The position numbers and the translations under genes were made by a program. From Quillaja saponaria (taxonomy: Eukaryota; Streptophyta; Magnoliopsida; Fabales; Quillajaceae), in the NCBI GenBank assembly GCA_029379385.1, contig CM055611.1, positions 26,006,092 to 26,070,091 on the forward strand: DNA of 64,000 nt, written 5' to 3'. Every line of letters starts with the position of its first letter. Within the stretch, counting starts at the first letter, position 1. Shown piece after piece: positions 48,601-58,623 of this stretch. The notes under the pieces are model-generated. The model was not told the origin of the DNA. It ran no database searches and was given only the letters and a program-made list of their open reading frames with translations.

Positions 48601-49976
48601 ACTCAACATTCAATTAGCCCAACAGATCAATAGCTATCAATATATATATATATACACATAATGTACTCAAACATAGATTGATGAATAAGCTCTGTTTTTA
48701 GAAACAAAACCAAGGATATTTAGTTATGCTTTAAGCTACACAAATTGCTTTGTTTTCTCTGTAGCATAATAGAGATTAGTATAACAAGAAGAGAAAGATT
48801 GACAGAAAAATAACTTAAGCAAAATATGAAACAAAAGGAAGGATTACCACTAAAACTGTGCATTGTTTTCTAAACACAAAACAGGGGATGTTCTGGTTGA
48901 GTCTTCAGCCTGTATATGTGGCTGATACAGGGTTTTTGATTGAAGTGATATAAGGTTTTAATCTTTTATGAATCGTTCCTACTAGGACTCATCCAGTAAG
49001 AGACATTTCCTATTTTTGAGGAAGCTAAAAAACTGTTTTTCTTTTTAAAAAGAAGCTGGAATCTTCTGTTTATGCCTTTTTGGCTCCTTGTTGTGCCTCA
49101 AAATACAGCAGAGGCGCGCGCCTAGGCAGCACCTTAGTAAAATCGTTCACCTTTGATAACACTAGGCAAGATCCATCTTGCCTTCCGCAGGCGTGCCTTT
49201 AATAACAATGAGTGGAATTTCAAGATTAAAAAAGTTAACATGATCAAGACTCCAAAATGGAAATGTTTTCAGAAGCCAAAAGGAAATTCACTCATTGACT
49301 GAAGTTCACAGAAAATAATATGATAGATTAACTTATTGACAACTACTTATAAAGGAACAATAAGTGCATTTTAAAAGGTGAAAGCTTGTGCATAATTGCA
49401 AAAAAAAGAAAAGAAAAAAAAGAAAAAAAAAGAGATTATTTTAAGGTGAAAAGGTACACATTGACCTTTGAAAAGAATTTCTGTGCATGGCTTCTGATCT
49501 GCACAGCAGTCTTTGTCCCAATATGATCTGCACAACACAAAGTAAAACACCAAAAGGGGAAGAAAAAAAAGAAGAAAGAGATTTCCAATAAGATAAAGTA
49601 AAAGGTGTATACCCAATTCGAGTCCCATATGAACTACTGTATCTGAAGAATTGAGCAAGAAGAAACATTTAAATTGAAGGAAAGTAAATAATAACCTTCT
49701 ATTCGCTGCCATGCTCGTCCATACAACTTCAAGGCTTCCAAAAACCTATTATGCTCCTCCTCTGTCCATCGCTCTCGTTGCTTTGTAATTGTATATGGCT
49801 TTCTTGTCTGCAATTACAAGATATCCACTTACATATTATTCTATGATACTACCTCAATTGCAATTAATTAGTTTAGAATGAGAAAAGAAACAAACACTGA
49901 AAGAAATAGACGTGTTCATGTTTAATAATCAGCTTACCTTAATAAGCACTTCTTCTCCATATGAGTTAGGGTCCAT
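39603..49976 (-). CDS. LHY: LHY/CCA1-type MYB clock transcription factor, one frameshift
   Basis: LHY is a morning-phased repressor of the circadian clock that binds evening elements. Coding exons in order of transcription: 49938-49976, 49696-49807, 49466-49527, 41589-41813, 40082-41498, 39603-40004. Residues 14-71 are the single MYB repeat ([37 protein letters not shown] at 63-69). Then come [19 protein letters not shown], a middle region with [32 protein letters not shown] and an Ala/Trp-rich [18 protein letters not shown], and the C-terminal [17 protein letters not shown]. The main exon has 1417 nt, one more than phase allows. The frame changes at about 41114-41119, just after SNYP, and the uncorrected product would be 312 residues instead of about 751. 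The intron after the MYB exons is 7.65 kb (41814-49465) and full of transposon remains. Confidence 0.95.
43725..44288 (+). mobile_element. LTR-retrotransposon remnant in LHY intron
   Basis: Two direct repeats of about 44 bp start TGTTAAGAAT at 43725 and 44245 and match at about 39 positions. The second is directly preceded by a purine-rich TGTGAGGGAA, as a polypurine tract precedes a 3' LTR. This suggests a mostly deleted element whose 5' LTR is followed closely by the start of the 3' LTR. The element class is uncertain. Confidence 0.5.
45708..45732. repeat. A25 homopolymer in LHY intron
   Basis: An uninterrupted run of 25 A lies deep in the long LHY intron. It may be the tail of a decayed retroelement on the plus strand; upstream sequence shows no recognisable element. 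Confidence 0.85.
46010..46640 (-). mobile_element. RTE-type LINE 3' end in LHY intron
   Basis: Read on the minus strand, the stretch carries the hallmarks of the 3' end of plant RTE retrotransposons. These are a TGGTTTGGACATRTCCA segment (from the LRWFGHVQRR motif) and a terminus resembling GTAGCCGACTCCAATTAGTT. The frame is broken. It is in the same orientation as LHY. Confidence 0.65.
48391..49210. mobile_element. hAT-like element in LHY intron
   Basis: The ends CAGTGTTTTAAAGGC and GCCTTTAATAACAATG are imperfect inverted repeats. They are flanked by AATGGAAT (48383-48390) and AGTGGAAT (49211-49218), an 8-bp target duplication with one difference. Clusters of CCTAGGCGC lie just inside both ends. 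No transposase is seen in the 820 bp. Confidence 0.65.
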
Positions 49977-50124
49977 TACCGGACATGTGCTACCGCTGCT
50001 TCAAAGCCTCTCTAACAAGCAGTGGATAAAAGGAATACCTTCTTTCATTTCTTATGATATTCAACACAGTGAAGAGTAAAGCCGTCGTCGGGATTGTAAA
50101 AAAAAGCTGATAAGACGATGCTAC
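49966..50124 (-). promoter_or_regulatory. LHY second leader segment with two upstream ORFs
   Basis: An acceptor TTTGCAG at 50125-50131 opens a leader segment running to the start codon at 49976. It holds a 15-residue upstream ORF (50001-50048, MKEGIPFIHCLLERL) and a six-residue one (49966-49986, MSGNGP). The second overlaps the LHY start codon in another frame. If both are in the mRNA they should lower or condition LHY translation. Confidence 0.6.
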
Positions 50125-50685
50125 CTGCAAAATAAACAATTCGAGAACAATACGGTAGAGATCCGTCTCTGTTTTGTACCAGCACAAATAGGCATTCCAA
50201 TTCACAAGCACCAGCAATACAATCATATGCATATAATAATTAAAAAAAAATAAAATATTTAGAATACACGGTCATAGATAGAGGGATCTCCGAAAGTATT
50301 AAAGGAAAATCCCTTATTCAGAATCCTCACCAAAACGAACCCGATAGCGCCAAAACCTTTACAAAGCCGAAAAAGAAAAGAGGGGAAAATTGAATCAGTA
50401 ATCAACAAACCATTTTATGTCACTCTTTTCTTTTGTCTTAACCTCTGTTTGGTTTCCGAGAAAAAGGTAGTCAAATTGATTTGCAAGCTTAAAATTCACA
50501 AACCCGAAACACCGCAACTCAACTATGCCAAAAGAAACCATTCAGCTCAGTTGAGTTGAGTGAACAAATATTTTCAAAGCATGATATGTAAAAATAACTC
50601 ATTTTCTCGGAACCCAAACTGAGACTACAAATAGTAAATAATAATAAGAAAGTGAAAAGATCTAGAAATGAGAAGAAAAATACCT

Positions 50686-51360
50686 TCCGCGATATCCATG
50701 GTGATGAAAAATCTCAATACAAGTTTTGTGGATCGGATCATGCATGTAGAATGAACTCACGGGACACCTGCCAGAGAACTCATGGTTTCCGGCAATGGTG
50801 AATCTGAATCTTGTGAAAATTTTATCAGAAAAATTAAAACTTGGAACAGATTAGGAATCACAATATAAGGTGAAGAAGAAGAAGAGGCAGTAAGAGTTTG
50901 AGCAATGGACTTCAAACCACACACAAGAAGCTCCGAGAACAGAACAAGCAAAACAGTTAAGAGTGAGAAGCAATCTCAGCCACTACAATTATTTTTCCCA
51001 AAAAATTAGGGCCATTTTTATTTGAGGCTGCTAAGGACTGAAGGGGTAAAGAGAATAGTGAAGCTCATGGGATTTACGCCAAGTGTCAAATATTTAGTGG
51101 CTGGTCGTGGTAGCTACCATTACACTTTTCCTATTTTTATTATTATTTTATTGAGAGAGCATTTTCGTGTTTCGTTTATGAAATCTCATCCACGAACTTG
51201 AAAGCTGAAATTTCAATAGTAAAGCTACCGTGAGTTGTGGGGCCCACTAATGACGTGGCTTGTCATAAAAACCCATCACCGCTTGTATCCGGTCATGGAA
51301 GTACGGACGTTTGTGGTATTTGAATTACGGGCTTTTTGAGACCGGACACGTGGCGTTTTT
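50686..51360 (-). promoter_or_regulatory. LHY first leader exon and promoter
   Basis: On the minus strand, GCGGAAG/GTATTT at 50686 is a good donor, so a first leader exon probably covers about 50686-50990. Upstream are a TCP-type site GTGGGGCCCAC at 51237-51247 and a G-box CACGTG at 51347-51352 within ACACGTGGC. G-boxes and TCP sites are known inputs to CCA1/LHY promoters. The first exon also holds a short upstream ORF, MSSLAGVP. Confidence 0.5.
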
Positions 51361-51979
51361 GGGGATGTAAAATCGATAGAACTCAATACGTTTGTGTTAA
51401 GGTTTGTCTTAAAACCGTTGTGACAGGTTACGGTTTTCGGAGTATGGAAATGTTAATCATTGATTCGGTTTCTTTTTACTTTATCGTTTGTATTAATGAA
51501 AGTCGCTAGATTTGAAGGGTCTGAAGGCGAAGGAGTTTCAAGGCCCAATTGAACCATGAAGTGGGGCTTGATAAAAATTATCACATTTTTTGGGCAATTA
51601 TAGTTATAAGAATTATGGCCCATCAAGCTACATTTATCCACAACAGACCCCATTTTTATTTGGAAACGAAAAACTCACCAACTAAAAATAAATTTCATTT
51701 TAGTTTAATTGATTTTTTAAAATTTAATAAAATATGAGTATGTAGTTCAGTTTAATTTAAGTATTATTCTTTATATTACCTTCAACTTTTTTTTCAAGAA
51801 ATTCTTCTATAAAAAAAAAAAACAAACATTTTTTTAATGAATTTAAACATTAAGATAAAAATATGCCTTATTGAAATAAAGGTGAAAACGAGAGAAATAG
51901 AAAACTACCCATAAGAAATATGACATAAGAGATATAAAGAATAAAAAATACATTCAGATTATATATATTATATTATGCT

Positions 51980-52355
51980 TGTTAATATAGTATAGTGACA
52001 GTCAATGGGAGCGTGCCACGTGGCGGTTGCTTATTCACTTGCATACTTGAACAGTTCCGGTGGCCCGTGCACGTGCTCGTCTACTCTATATATACTTGTC
52101 GTTTTTCTGAGGAGGGTAAGATATAACAAAAAGGTAAAAGTCTAGTTACCTCTCCTCTTATTACTGTTTACCGAGCTCTTCTCATTTCTGACTCACTCAT
52201 CGGAGAATCTTGAGAATTCACACCGGACTCGGCTCCCTCCTCTATTTTGCAGGGCTCGAGAACGCTAGGTCACCAGGTCTTTAGCTAGGACAAGTGGGAC
52301 ACATTGAGGAGACCACCTCGCCAGGTCTCCAGCTCGGACAAATCCAACATTAATA
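51980..52355 (+). repeat. 5' LTR
   Basis: It begins TGTTAATATAG, and identity with the 3' copy runs to ACATTAATA. It contains a palindromic GCCACGTGGC (52015-52024) with a G-box core and a TATA box TATATATA at 52087-52094. The TTGGAGTCGTCAGTGGGA just after it is the expected primer-binding position. The exact right border (CA at 52349 or TA at 52355) is ambiguous. Confidence 0.9.
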
Positions 52356-52407
52356 TTGGAGTCGTCAGTGGGAAAGCTATTTGATTTAGCTTACCGACTC
52401 AACCGAG

Positions 52408-53857
52408 ATGGAAAACAGAGAAGAGTTAAAGGAGCAACGTAGGTCGCGAATGGGGAAAGGCGTGGAAGGTGGGTCACTTCCTATTCCCATCCTAGACCCC
52501 GACACTCCGGTCACTCAGAAGCAATACGCGGAGATTATGTCAACCTTTGAAGAAATCTCGGCCAGGCGAGCTAATAGGTCGCCCCCGAGGACCCAACGGA
52601 GAATTCAATTCGAAGATTTGGATGAAAGTTCGTGGGAGCGGCCGAATGGCAGAAGTTAGGGCGGAAACCAAGGGTCGAATACCCTACCGAACACACAGAA
52701 GCTCGTCATCTTTTTACAAAAAGCGTAACCGACTGCCCTATCTCTCGAGGGGTTAAAATCCTAGCTTTGGAGCAATATCATGGAACTTCAAATCCTGATG
52801 ATTTCGTGATCGGGTTTGAATCTCTCATGCTGTTACACTGCATTCCTGATCAGGTGATGTGCAGGGCTTTTGGCTCTACTTTAAGAAAAAGCGCGAGATG
52901 GTGGTTTGCCCAACTCAAATAGGATTCCATTCACTCCTTCGGACAATTGGTTTCCCAATTCAAACGTCATTTTATGACGAATAAAAGGCACAAGAAGGAT
53001 GCCCACCTACCTTTTGTCTCTTAAACAGGGTGACGATGAGCCTCTTAAAGAGTTCGTGGGACGTTTCAATTGTGCTGCTTTGGAAGTGGAGGATGTAAAC
53101 CCTCAAGTAGTGATAGTCGTCTTGAGATCCGACTTGCAGAAATCTGAGTTTAGGAACAGCTTGAACAGAAGAACGCCGAAGACTTTGGAAGAGCTCATGA
53201 ATCGAGCGGAGAAGTATATCAATCAGGAGGAAGCAGATTGGGATATGGTAGCACCTTCATACCAGCCTCCTAAAAGGCAGCGCTCACCCGAATTTCGTGA
53301 TGCTCTGCCAGGTCGCCAGAGGAAGGAAAAAGGAAGAAGGGATAGGAGAGAGCAAACACCTCCTCGCCGAAAATATGAAAATTATAGGCAGCTAAATAAT
53401 ACTCGAATAACGGTTCTTCTGGCTGTCCTAGTCAAGAGGTGTTCTAAGATTTCCTCCAATCCTTAAACAAAAAAACAAAAATATGGACAGCTTTAAGTTT
53501 TGCTTGTTTCACAGAAGCCCGGGACACGATATCGAGAATTGCTTCACGCTGAAAGATGAAATAGAGAATTTGATCAAGAGAGGTTGTTTGATCGAGTTTG
53601 TTCAACGAGAAGGGGCCAGAAGAGCGAGCCAAGATGACAGGTCTCGTGGCGAGCACTCTTCTCACTGTTTTGAGCAACTCGAATATAACAGAAAAAGTGT
53701 ATACAATAGCAAAAGACGTTCAAGGTCTCCCGAGGATAGGGGGAATGTAGTGGGCGTCATACATACCATTGTCGGTGGGTTTTTAGCTGGTGGGCAGGAC
53801 ATCGTCGGAAAGAAAGAGATATGCAAGGAGGCCGTTGTCGGTGGAGTTGCGGCCTAA
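52408..53857 (+). pseudogene. gag remnant of the Tat element
   Basis: Three frames read one gag. An N-terminal part (MENREELKEQ...) is followed by a shift into the capsid-like segment (LALEQYHGTSNPDDFV, MCRAFGSTLRKSARWWF). After a stop and another shift come LKQGDDEPLKEFVGRFN and ELMNRAEKYINQEE. A Cys/His segment FCLFHRSPGHDIENC near 53497 follows the gag core. It cannot be translated as one protein. Confidence 0.8.
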
Positions 53858-53947
53858 GAAGTCTAGAGAAGAGCGTCCATCAGGAATCATAACCTTTTCC
53901 GATGAGGGATTTGCGGGGGATCGAGAGTCCTCATGAAGATGCTTTGA

Positions 53948-54361
53948 TTGTGTACACTGAAGATCGCCAATTATCAGGTGCAGAGAGTCCTGATTGACAA
54001 CAGGAGCTCTATCGACATTATGTACTCTAAATGCTTTGATCAAATGGGGATCTCAAAGCAAACATTGAAGCCGTTTGAAGGATCGCTGGTGGGATTCAAA
54101 GGCGAAGCAGTGGAGATGGAAGGATCGGTCGAGCTACCGGTTACATTGAAGGACGGGAACCTTGAGAAAATGGTGATGCTGCAATTATGTGTGGTAAAAT
54201 TACCCTTGGCCTACAATGTCATACTAGGTCGACCATTTTTAAACGCCGCAAGGGCTATACATTCGTCCTGGCTTGTTTGTTTAAAATTCTTGACCTCCCA
54301 AGGAGTACGTACCCTGCGCGGAAATCAGAGGGTAGTATGGCAGGTGTTAGAGCAGGGGTGA
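53948..54361 (+). pseudogene. aspartic protease remnant
   Basis: The frame reads QVQRVLIDNRSSIDIMY, then VILGRPFLNAARAIHSSW. In related elements the active site is normally D-G-G-S-S or D-T-G-S-S; here it is DNRSS, so the flap-adjacent glycine is lost. The ILGRPFL motif is typical of Ty3/gypsy proteases. Confidence 0.75.
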
Positions 54362-54391
54362 GAGAAGCTTTGATAGCGGTCTTAAGAAAAA

Positions 54392-55708
54392 ATGCATCGG
54401 CCTTTGCTTGGTCGGCCAAAGACATGCCAAGGGATTGACCCTTCTGTCATGCACCACAGATTAAGTGTCAAGGTGGACTCCAGGCCAATAAGGCAGAAAA
54501 AGAGAAATTTTGCTCTGGATAGGCAAGAAGCTATCCAAGAAGAAGTATCCAAGCTATTGAAGGCAGGTTTCATCAGAGAGGTATATTACCCCGGCTAGTT
54601 AGCGAATGTGGTCATAGTACGAAAGCAGAACGAGAAGTGGAGAATGTGTGTGGACTTCACCGACTTGAATGAAGCATGCCCAAAAGATAGTTTTCCCTTA
54701 CCCCGAATTGACAGGTTGGTTGACAGTTCATCGGGAAACGAGCTACTAAGCTTCATGGATGCCTATGCTAGTTATAATTAGATAAAGTTAGCCGAAGAGG
54801 ACGAGGAGAAAACCTCATTCATTACAGAAACGAGAACCTACTACTTCAAGGTTATGCCATTCGGTTTGAAGAACGCCGGTGCGACCTACCAAAGGTTGGT
54901 AAACAAAATATTTAAGGCACAAATGGGTCGTAACGTGGACGACATGCTGATCAAAAGTCCAAGTTCAGAACTGCATGTCGAAGATTTACAAGAGACTTTC
55001 TCGACAATAAATCTTCATGGACTGAAGCTCAACCCGACCAAGTGTACATTCGGGGTCTCGGCAGGCAAATTCCTAGGTTTCATGATAACTGCAAGGGAAA
55101 TTGAGGCCAATCCCTCGAAGATTGCGGCTGTTCTCGGCATGCAAAGCCCGAGGTTGATCAGGGAGGTGCAGAGACTGGCGGGTCGAATCACAGCCCTGGC
55201 ACGGTTTATGTCCAAATCGGCGGATAGATGCTTCCCTTTTTTTCAAACTTTGAAGAAAGCATTCTCGTGGACTGACGAGTGTTAGGAAAACTGGTGGAGG
55301 GCGAGGCACTAATCCTTTATCTAGGTGCATATGCTGTGGCCGTTAGTTGGGTGTTGCTTAGGGAGAACGGTTGCGAACAACAACTCGTATATTACACTAG
55401 CCGAAGTCCTCAAAGGGGCAGAGATCAAGTATCTACACATCGAGAAAATAGCTTTGGCTTTAGTAACCTCAGCTCGGAAACTAAGGCCATACTTCCAGGC
55501 CCACACTGTGGAGGTCAGGATCGACCAGCCACTGAAGAAAACTTTGCACAAGCCCAATACTTCAGGAAGAATGGTTCAATGGTTAGTTGAATTGGGCAAG
55601 TTTGATATACGGTACAGCCCCAGAACGGCCATTAAAGCTCAGGCATTGGCAGACTTCATCGTGGAGTGTACTTTTTTGAGTGAAAATTTGGGCGAACCTA
55701 AACACTGA
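54392..55708 (+). pseudogene. reverse transcriptase and first RNase H remnant
   Basis: RT blocks are visible as RMCVDFTDLNEACPKDSFPLP, FMDAYASYN, TYYFKVMPFGLKNAGATYQR and LNPTKCTFGV. In-frame stops replace the expected Trp after YPG (about 54597) and the Gln after SYN (about 54780). The catalytic YVDD box reads NVDD. A frameshift near 55283 leads to the first RNase H (LHIEKIALALVTSARKLRPY). Confidence 0.85.
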
Positions 55709-56045
55709 AAACGCTGAGTATGAAGGCTGGTTATTGTATGTGGATGGGTCATTCGATAAACTTGGCGGCGGAGCGGGAGCAACTCTGAGGTTCCCTGACG
55801 GCCAAATAACGGAGTGCGCCATAAAATTTAATTTCCCTGCCTCCAACAATGCAGCCGAGTATGAAGCCCTGATTTTGGGTCTTCAATGGGCCAGAGCAAC
55901 AGGAGCAGATGAATTGAGAGTTTTTTGTGATTCTCAGTTGGTGGTGAAGCAGATTGCGGGTGAGTATGTAGCACGGCAGATCACCATGATCCAATACTTG
56001 GAAAAGGTGATGAGCTCTCAAAGCTCCATAGATGTGATAAGATGA
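55680..56045 (+). pseudogene. second RNase H domain (plant-type) of the Tat element
   Basis: The frame reads LLYVDGSFDKLGGGAGATL, SNNAAEYEALILGLQWA and VFCDSQLVVKQIAGEY. This is a complete set of RNase H landmarks, with the catalytic D-E-D all visible. A second RNase H downstream of the ordinary one defines the Tat lineage. It is followed by a stop. Confidence 0.85.
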
Positions 56046-56443
56046 AGGGTTCGAATCCATACTTTGAAAAGACCGAGTTATGAAGAGTCCGAAACTTTGG
56101 CTGCCAGAATGTCGATTCCATCATGGATGACTCCGCTAGTAGATTATATACAATCGGGCGGGCTTCCTTCAGATACAGCGGAAGCAAAAGTTGTCAAAAG
56201 AAGAGCTGCTAGATATTCCATGATACATGACCGTTTGTACAGAAGGTCCTATACCCGCCCGTATTGAAATGCCTGTCTGAGAAAGAGTCAGAATATGTGT
56301 TAGACGACGTGCACAGGGGTGTTTGTGGAGCACATATAGGTTGTAGAGCTTTGGCGCATAAAGTTTTAAGAACGAGATATTTTTGGCCGACCCTTCAGGA
56401 AGACGCCAAGTTATGGGTGAAGAAGTGTGACAATTGCCAGAGG

Positions 56444-56931
56444 TAGGGGTGTCAACGAGCCGAGCTTTAGCGAGCAAGCTCGGCTCGGCTCATCTCACTT
56501 TAGGCAAGCTCGAGCTCGTCTCAGGCTCGCGAGCAAATATTCAAGCTCGGCTCGGCTCATTAAGGGCTCGTGAAGTTTTTTGAAAACTCTAAAAAAGTTT
56601 TGTAGGCAAGGAGAGTTGAACCCAAGACCTCTTAGTGAATATTTGTGTAGATTACCACTAAACCAAGTAACAATTTGTGTTAGTTTTGTTGTATATAAAT
56701 ATATTTATTATAAATGAATATATAAATAATAAAAAATTTATTAAATAATATTAAACGAGCTAGCTCATGAGCCGAGCTTTGGAAAGATTGAGCTCGGCTC
56801 TTTTTACTAAACGAGCTTAAAATAAAGCTCAAGATCGGCTCGTTTAAAAAATGTAGCCGAGCTTAATCCGAGCTCTTAACGAGTAGCTCACGAGCTGTTC
56901 GCGAGCTAGCTCGGCTCATTGTCCACCCCTA
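56444..56931. mobile_element. nested non-autonomous hAT element
   Basis: The 488-bp element begins TAGGGGTGTCAACGAGCCGA and ends with its imperfect inverse. It is flanked by perfect 8-bp duplications GCCAGAGG (56436-56443 and 56932-56939). Removing it rejoins the integrase frame at CQR/LARV. Clusters of GCTCGGCTC lie inside both ends. Its ends resemble those of the element in DCL1 intron 5. Confidence 0.92.
56605..56670 (-). other. tRNA-like A and B boxes inside the nested hAT element
   Basis: On the minus strand, TGGTTTAGTGGT (56654-56665) resembles a pol III A box and GGTTCAACTC (56613-56622) a B box, about 32 nt apart and correctly ordered. It looks like a captured tRNA or SINE fragment. 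No full tRNA cloverleaf was drawn. Confidence 0.4.
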
Positions 56932-58001
56932 GCCAGAGGTTGGCTAGGGTGCCGAGGGTACCCCCGAACATACTAACATCCATTACCAGCCTTTGGGCCT
57001 TCGTTGTATGGGGTTTGGATATTCTAGGACCTTTTCCTGGGGGAAGAACTGGGAAAGGTGAAGAAGTTCATTTTGGTAACTTGTGATTACTTTACCAAAT
57101 GGGCTGAAGCGGAGCCAACGACCTCAATCAATGCCAAAGCCGTGGAGAAGTTCCTGTGAAAATACATAATCTGTCGTTTTGGAATTCCAAAAGCCATAGT
57201 TACTGACCATGGAAGACAGTTTGATTGCCGACCTACTAAGTCCTGGTGCTCGGAAACTGGGAATTGACCTACAGTTTTTTATCGGTAGCCTACCCTCATG
57301 CCAACAGCCAGACAGAAGCTGTTAACAAGGTACTCCTTGAATGACTAAAGAAAAAGGTAGATCGGAATAAATTAGACTGGGAAGAACACTTGCAGCAGGT
57401 TTTATGGTCATACCGCACTACATGGAATATCACCACTAGGGAAACGCCTTTCAACCTGACCTACGGAATGGAGGCAGTCATACCAGTGGAAATAGGGGTT
57501 TCGTCCCATAGGGTGGAGACCTATTCTGAGGAGAGCAATGAGGACCAAAATAAGATCGAACCTTGATTTTCTAGAGGAGGTTAGGGAGAAAGCTCGCCTT
57601 CACCGAATCGTCCATCAACAGACCACAGCCCTGGCACTTTAACGACAAGGTGAAACTGAGGCATTTGCAAGTGGGTGATTTTATTTTAAGACTGAATCAA
57701 TTCAAGAGTGGAAGCGTGGAAGGAAAACTCAAGGAATCATGGGAAGGCCCGTACCAAATTTCAAACATTGTGGGTCCGGGGGCTTAGCAAAATCAGAACA
57801 GGAAGCGGGAAAGGTTTTCTCGAACAGCTTCAATGCAAGACATTTGAAAAAATATTATCGTTAATATAGATCGTCTTGTTCTGCAAATATTTCTCTCCTT
57901 GTATCTGCTTGTAAAAATTAATGAAGAACGTTTGGTTTCGTTCATTTCAATGTTGCTAATCTAAACCTACCTTTTTTAGGCGACAAGGATTTATCCAAAG
58001 T

Positions 58002-58428
58002 CCAAGATCTCCAAACCCGGGTGCGGTTGAGGTTCACCTGGTCGATTCAATGACCCTGACAGGGAACTTGACAGCCCGATGCTCTCGGTCAGGCACGCAA
58101 GGCCGCCAGGTTTTCACCCGCGGTCCGAGCCTCCGCCGAGTCCCCAAGATCTCCAAACCCGGGTGCGGTTGAGGTTCACCTGGTCGATTCAATGACCCTG
58201 ACAGGGAACTCGACAACCCGGTGGCTCTCATTCAGGCACGCGAGGCCGCCAGGTTTTCACCCGCGGTCCGAGACTCCGTTGAGTCCCCAAGATCTCCAAA
58301 CTTGGGTGCGGTTGAGGTTCACCTGGTCGATTCAACGACCCTGACAGGGAACTCGACAGCCCGGTGCTCGCGGTCAGGCACACGAGGCCACCAGGTTTTC
58401 ACCCGCGGTCTGAGCCTCCACCGAGTCC
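58002..58428. repeat. three tandem units of about 142 bp in the Tat element
   Basis: Units starting CCAAGATCTCCAAAC at 58002, 58144 and 58287 repeat with spacing 142 and 143 bp and only a few differences. They are GC-rich compared with the surroundings and contain GACCCTGACAGGGAACT and ACCCGCGGTC. They lie between pol and the antisense ORF, where Tat elements often carry tandem arrays. Confidence 0.93.
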
Positions 58429-58623
58429 AGCTTCAAGCTTCAATTAAGGTAGATCGCCTGTTTGTTTTTAAGTTCATTACTCATATTTACAATTTAAAGT
58501 TCGCCAAATCATAACCATAAAGATGGGTCAAATGCTCAAAATAAAAAATACATATAATAATAGATCATTTCAAATCCATTCATTACAAAAGTCAAATTAC
58601 AAAAATTACAAAGTGTCCTAAAA

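Larger units (their letters stand above)
56064..57860 (+). pseudogene. integrase remnant, split by a hAT element
   Basis: The zinc-binding part reads GVCGAHIGCRALAHKVLR and KKCDNCQR up to 56443. After the inserted element it resumes as RLARVPRVPPN. Core scraps follow (SLWAFVVWGLDILGPF, SVAYPHANSQTEAVNKV, WSYRTTWNITTRETPF) and a C-terminal region (LKESWEGPYQ). There are several stops and shifts. Confidence 0.8.
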
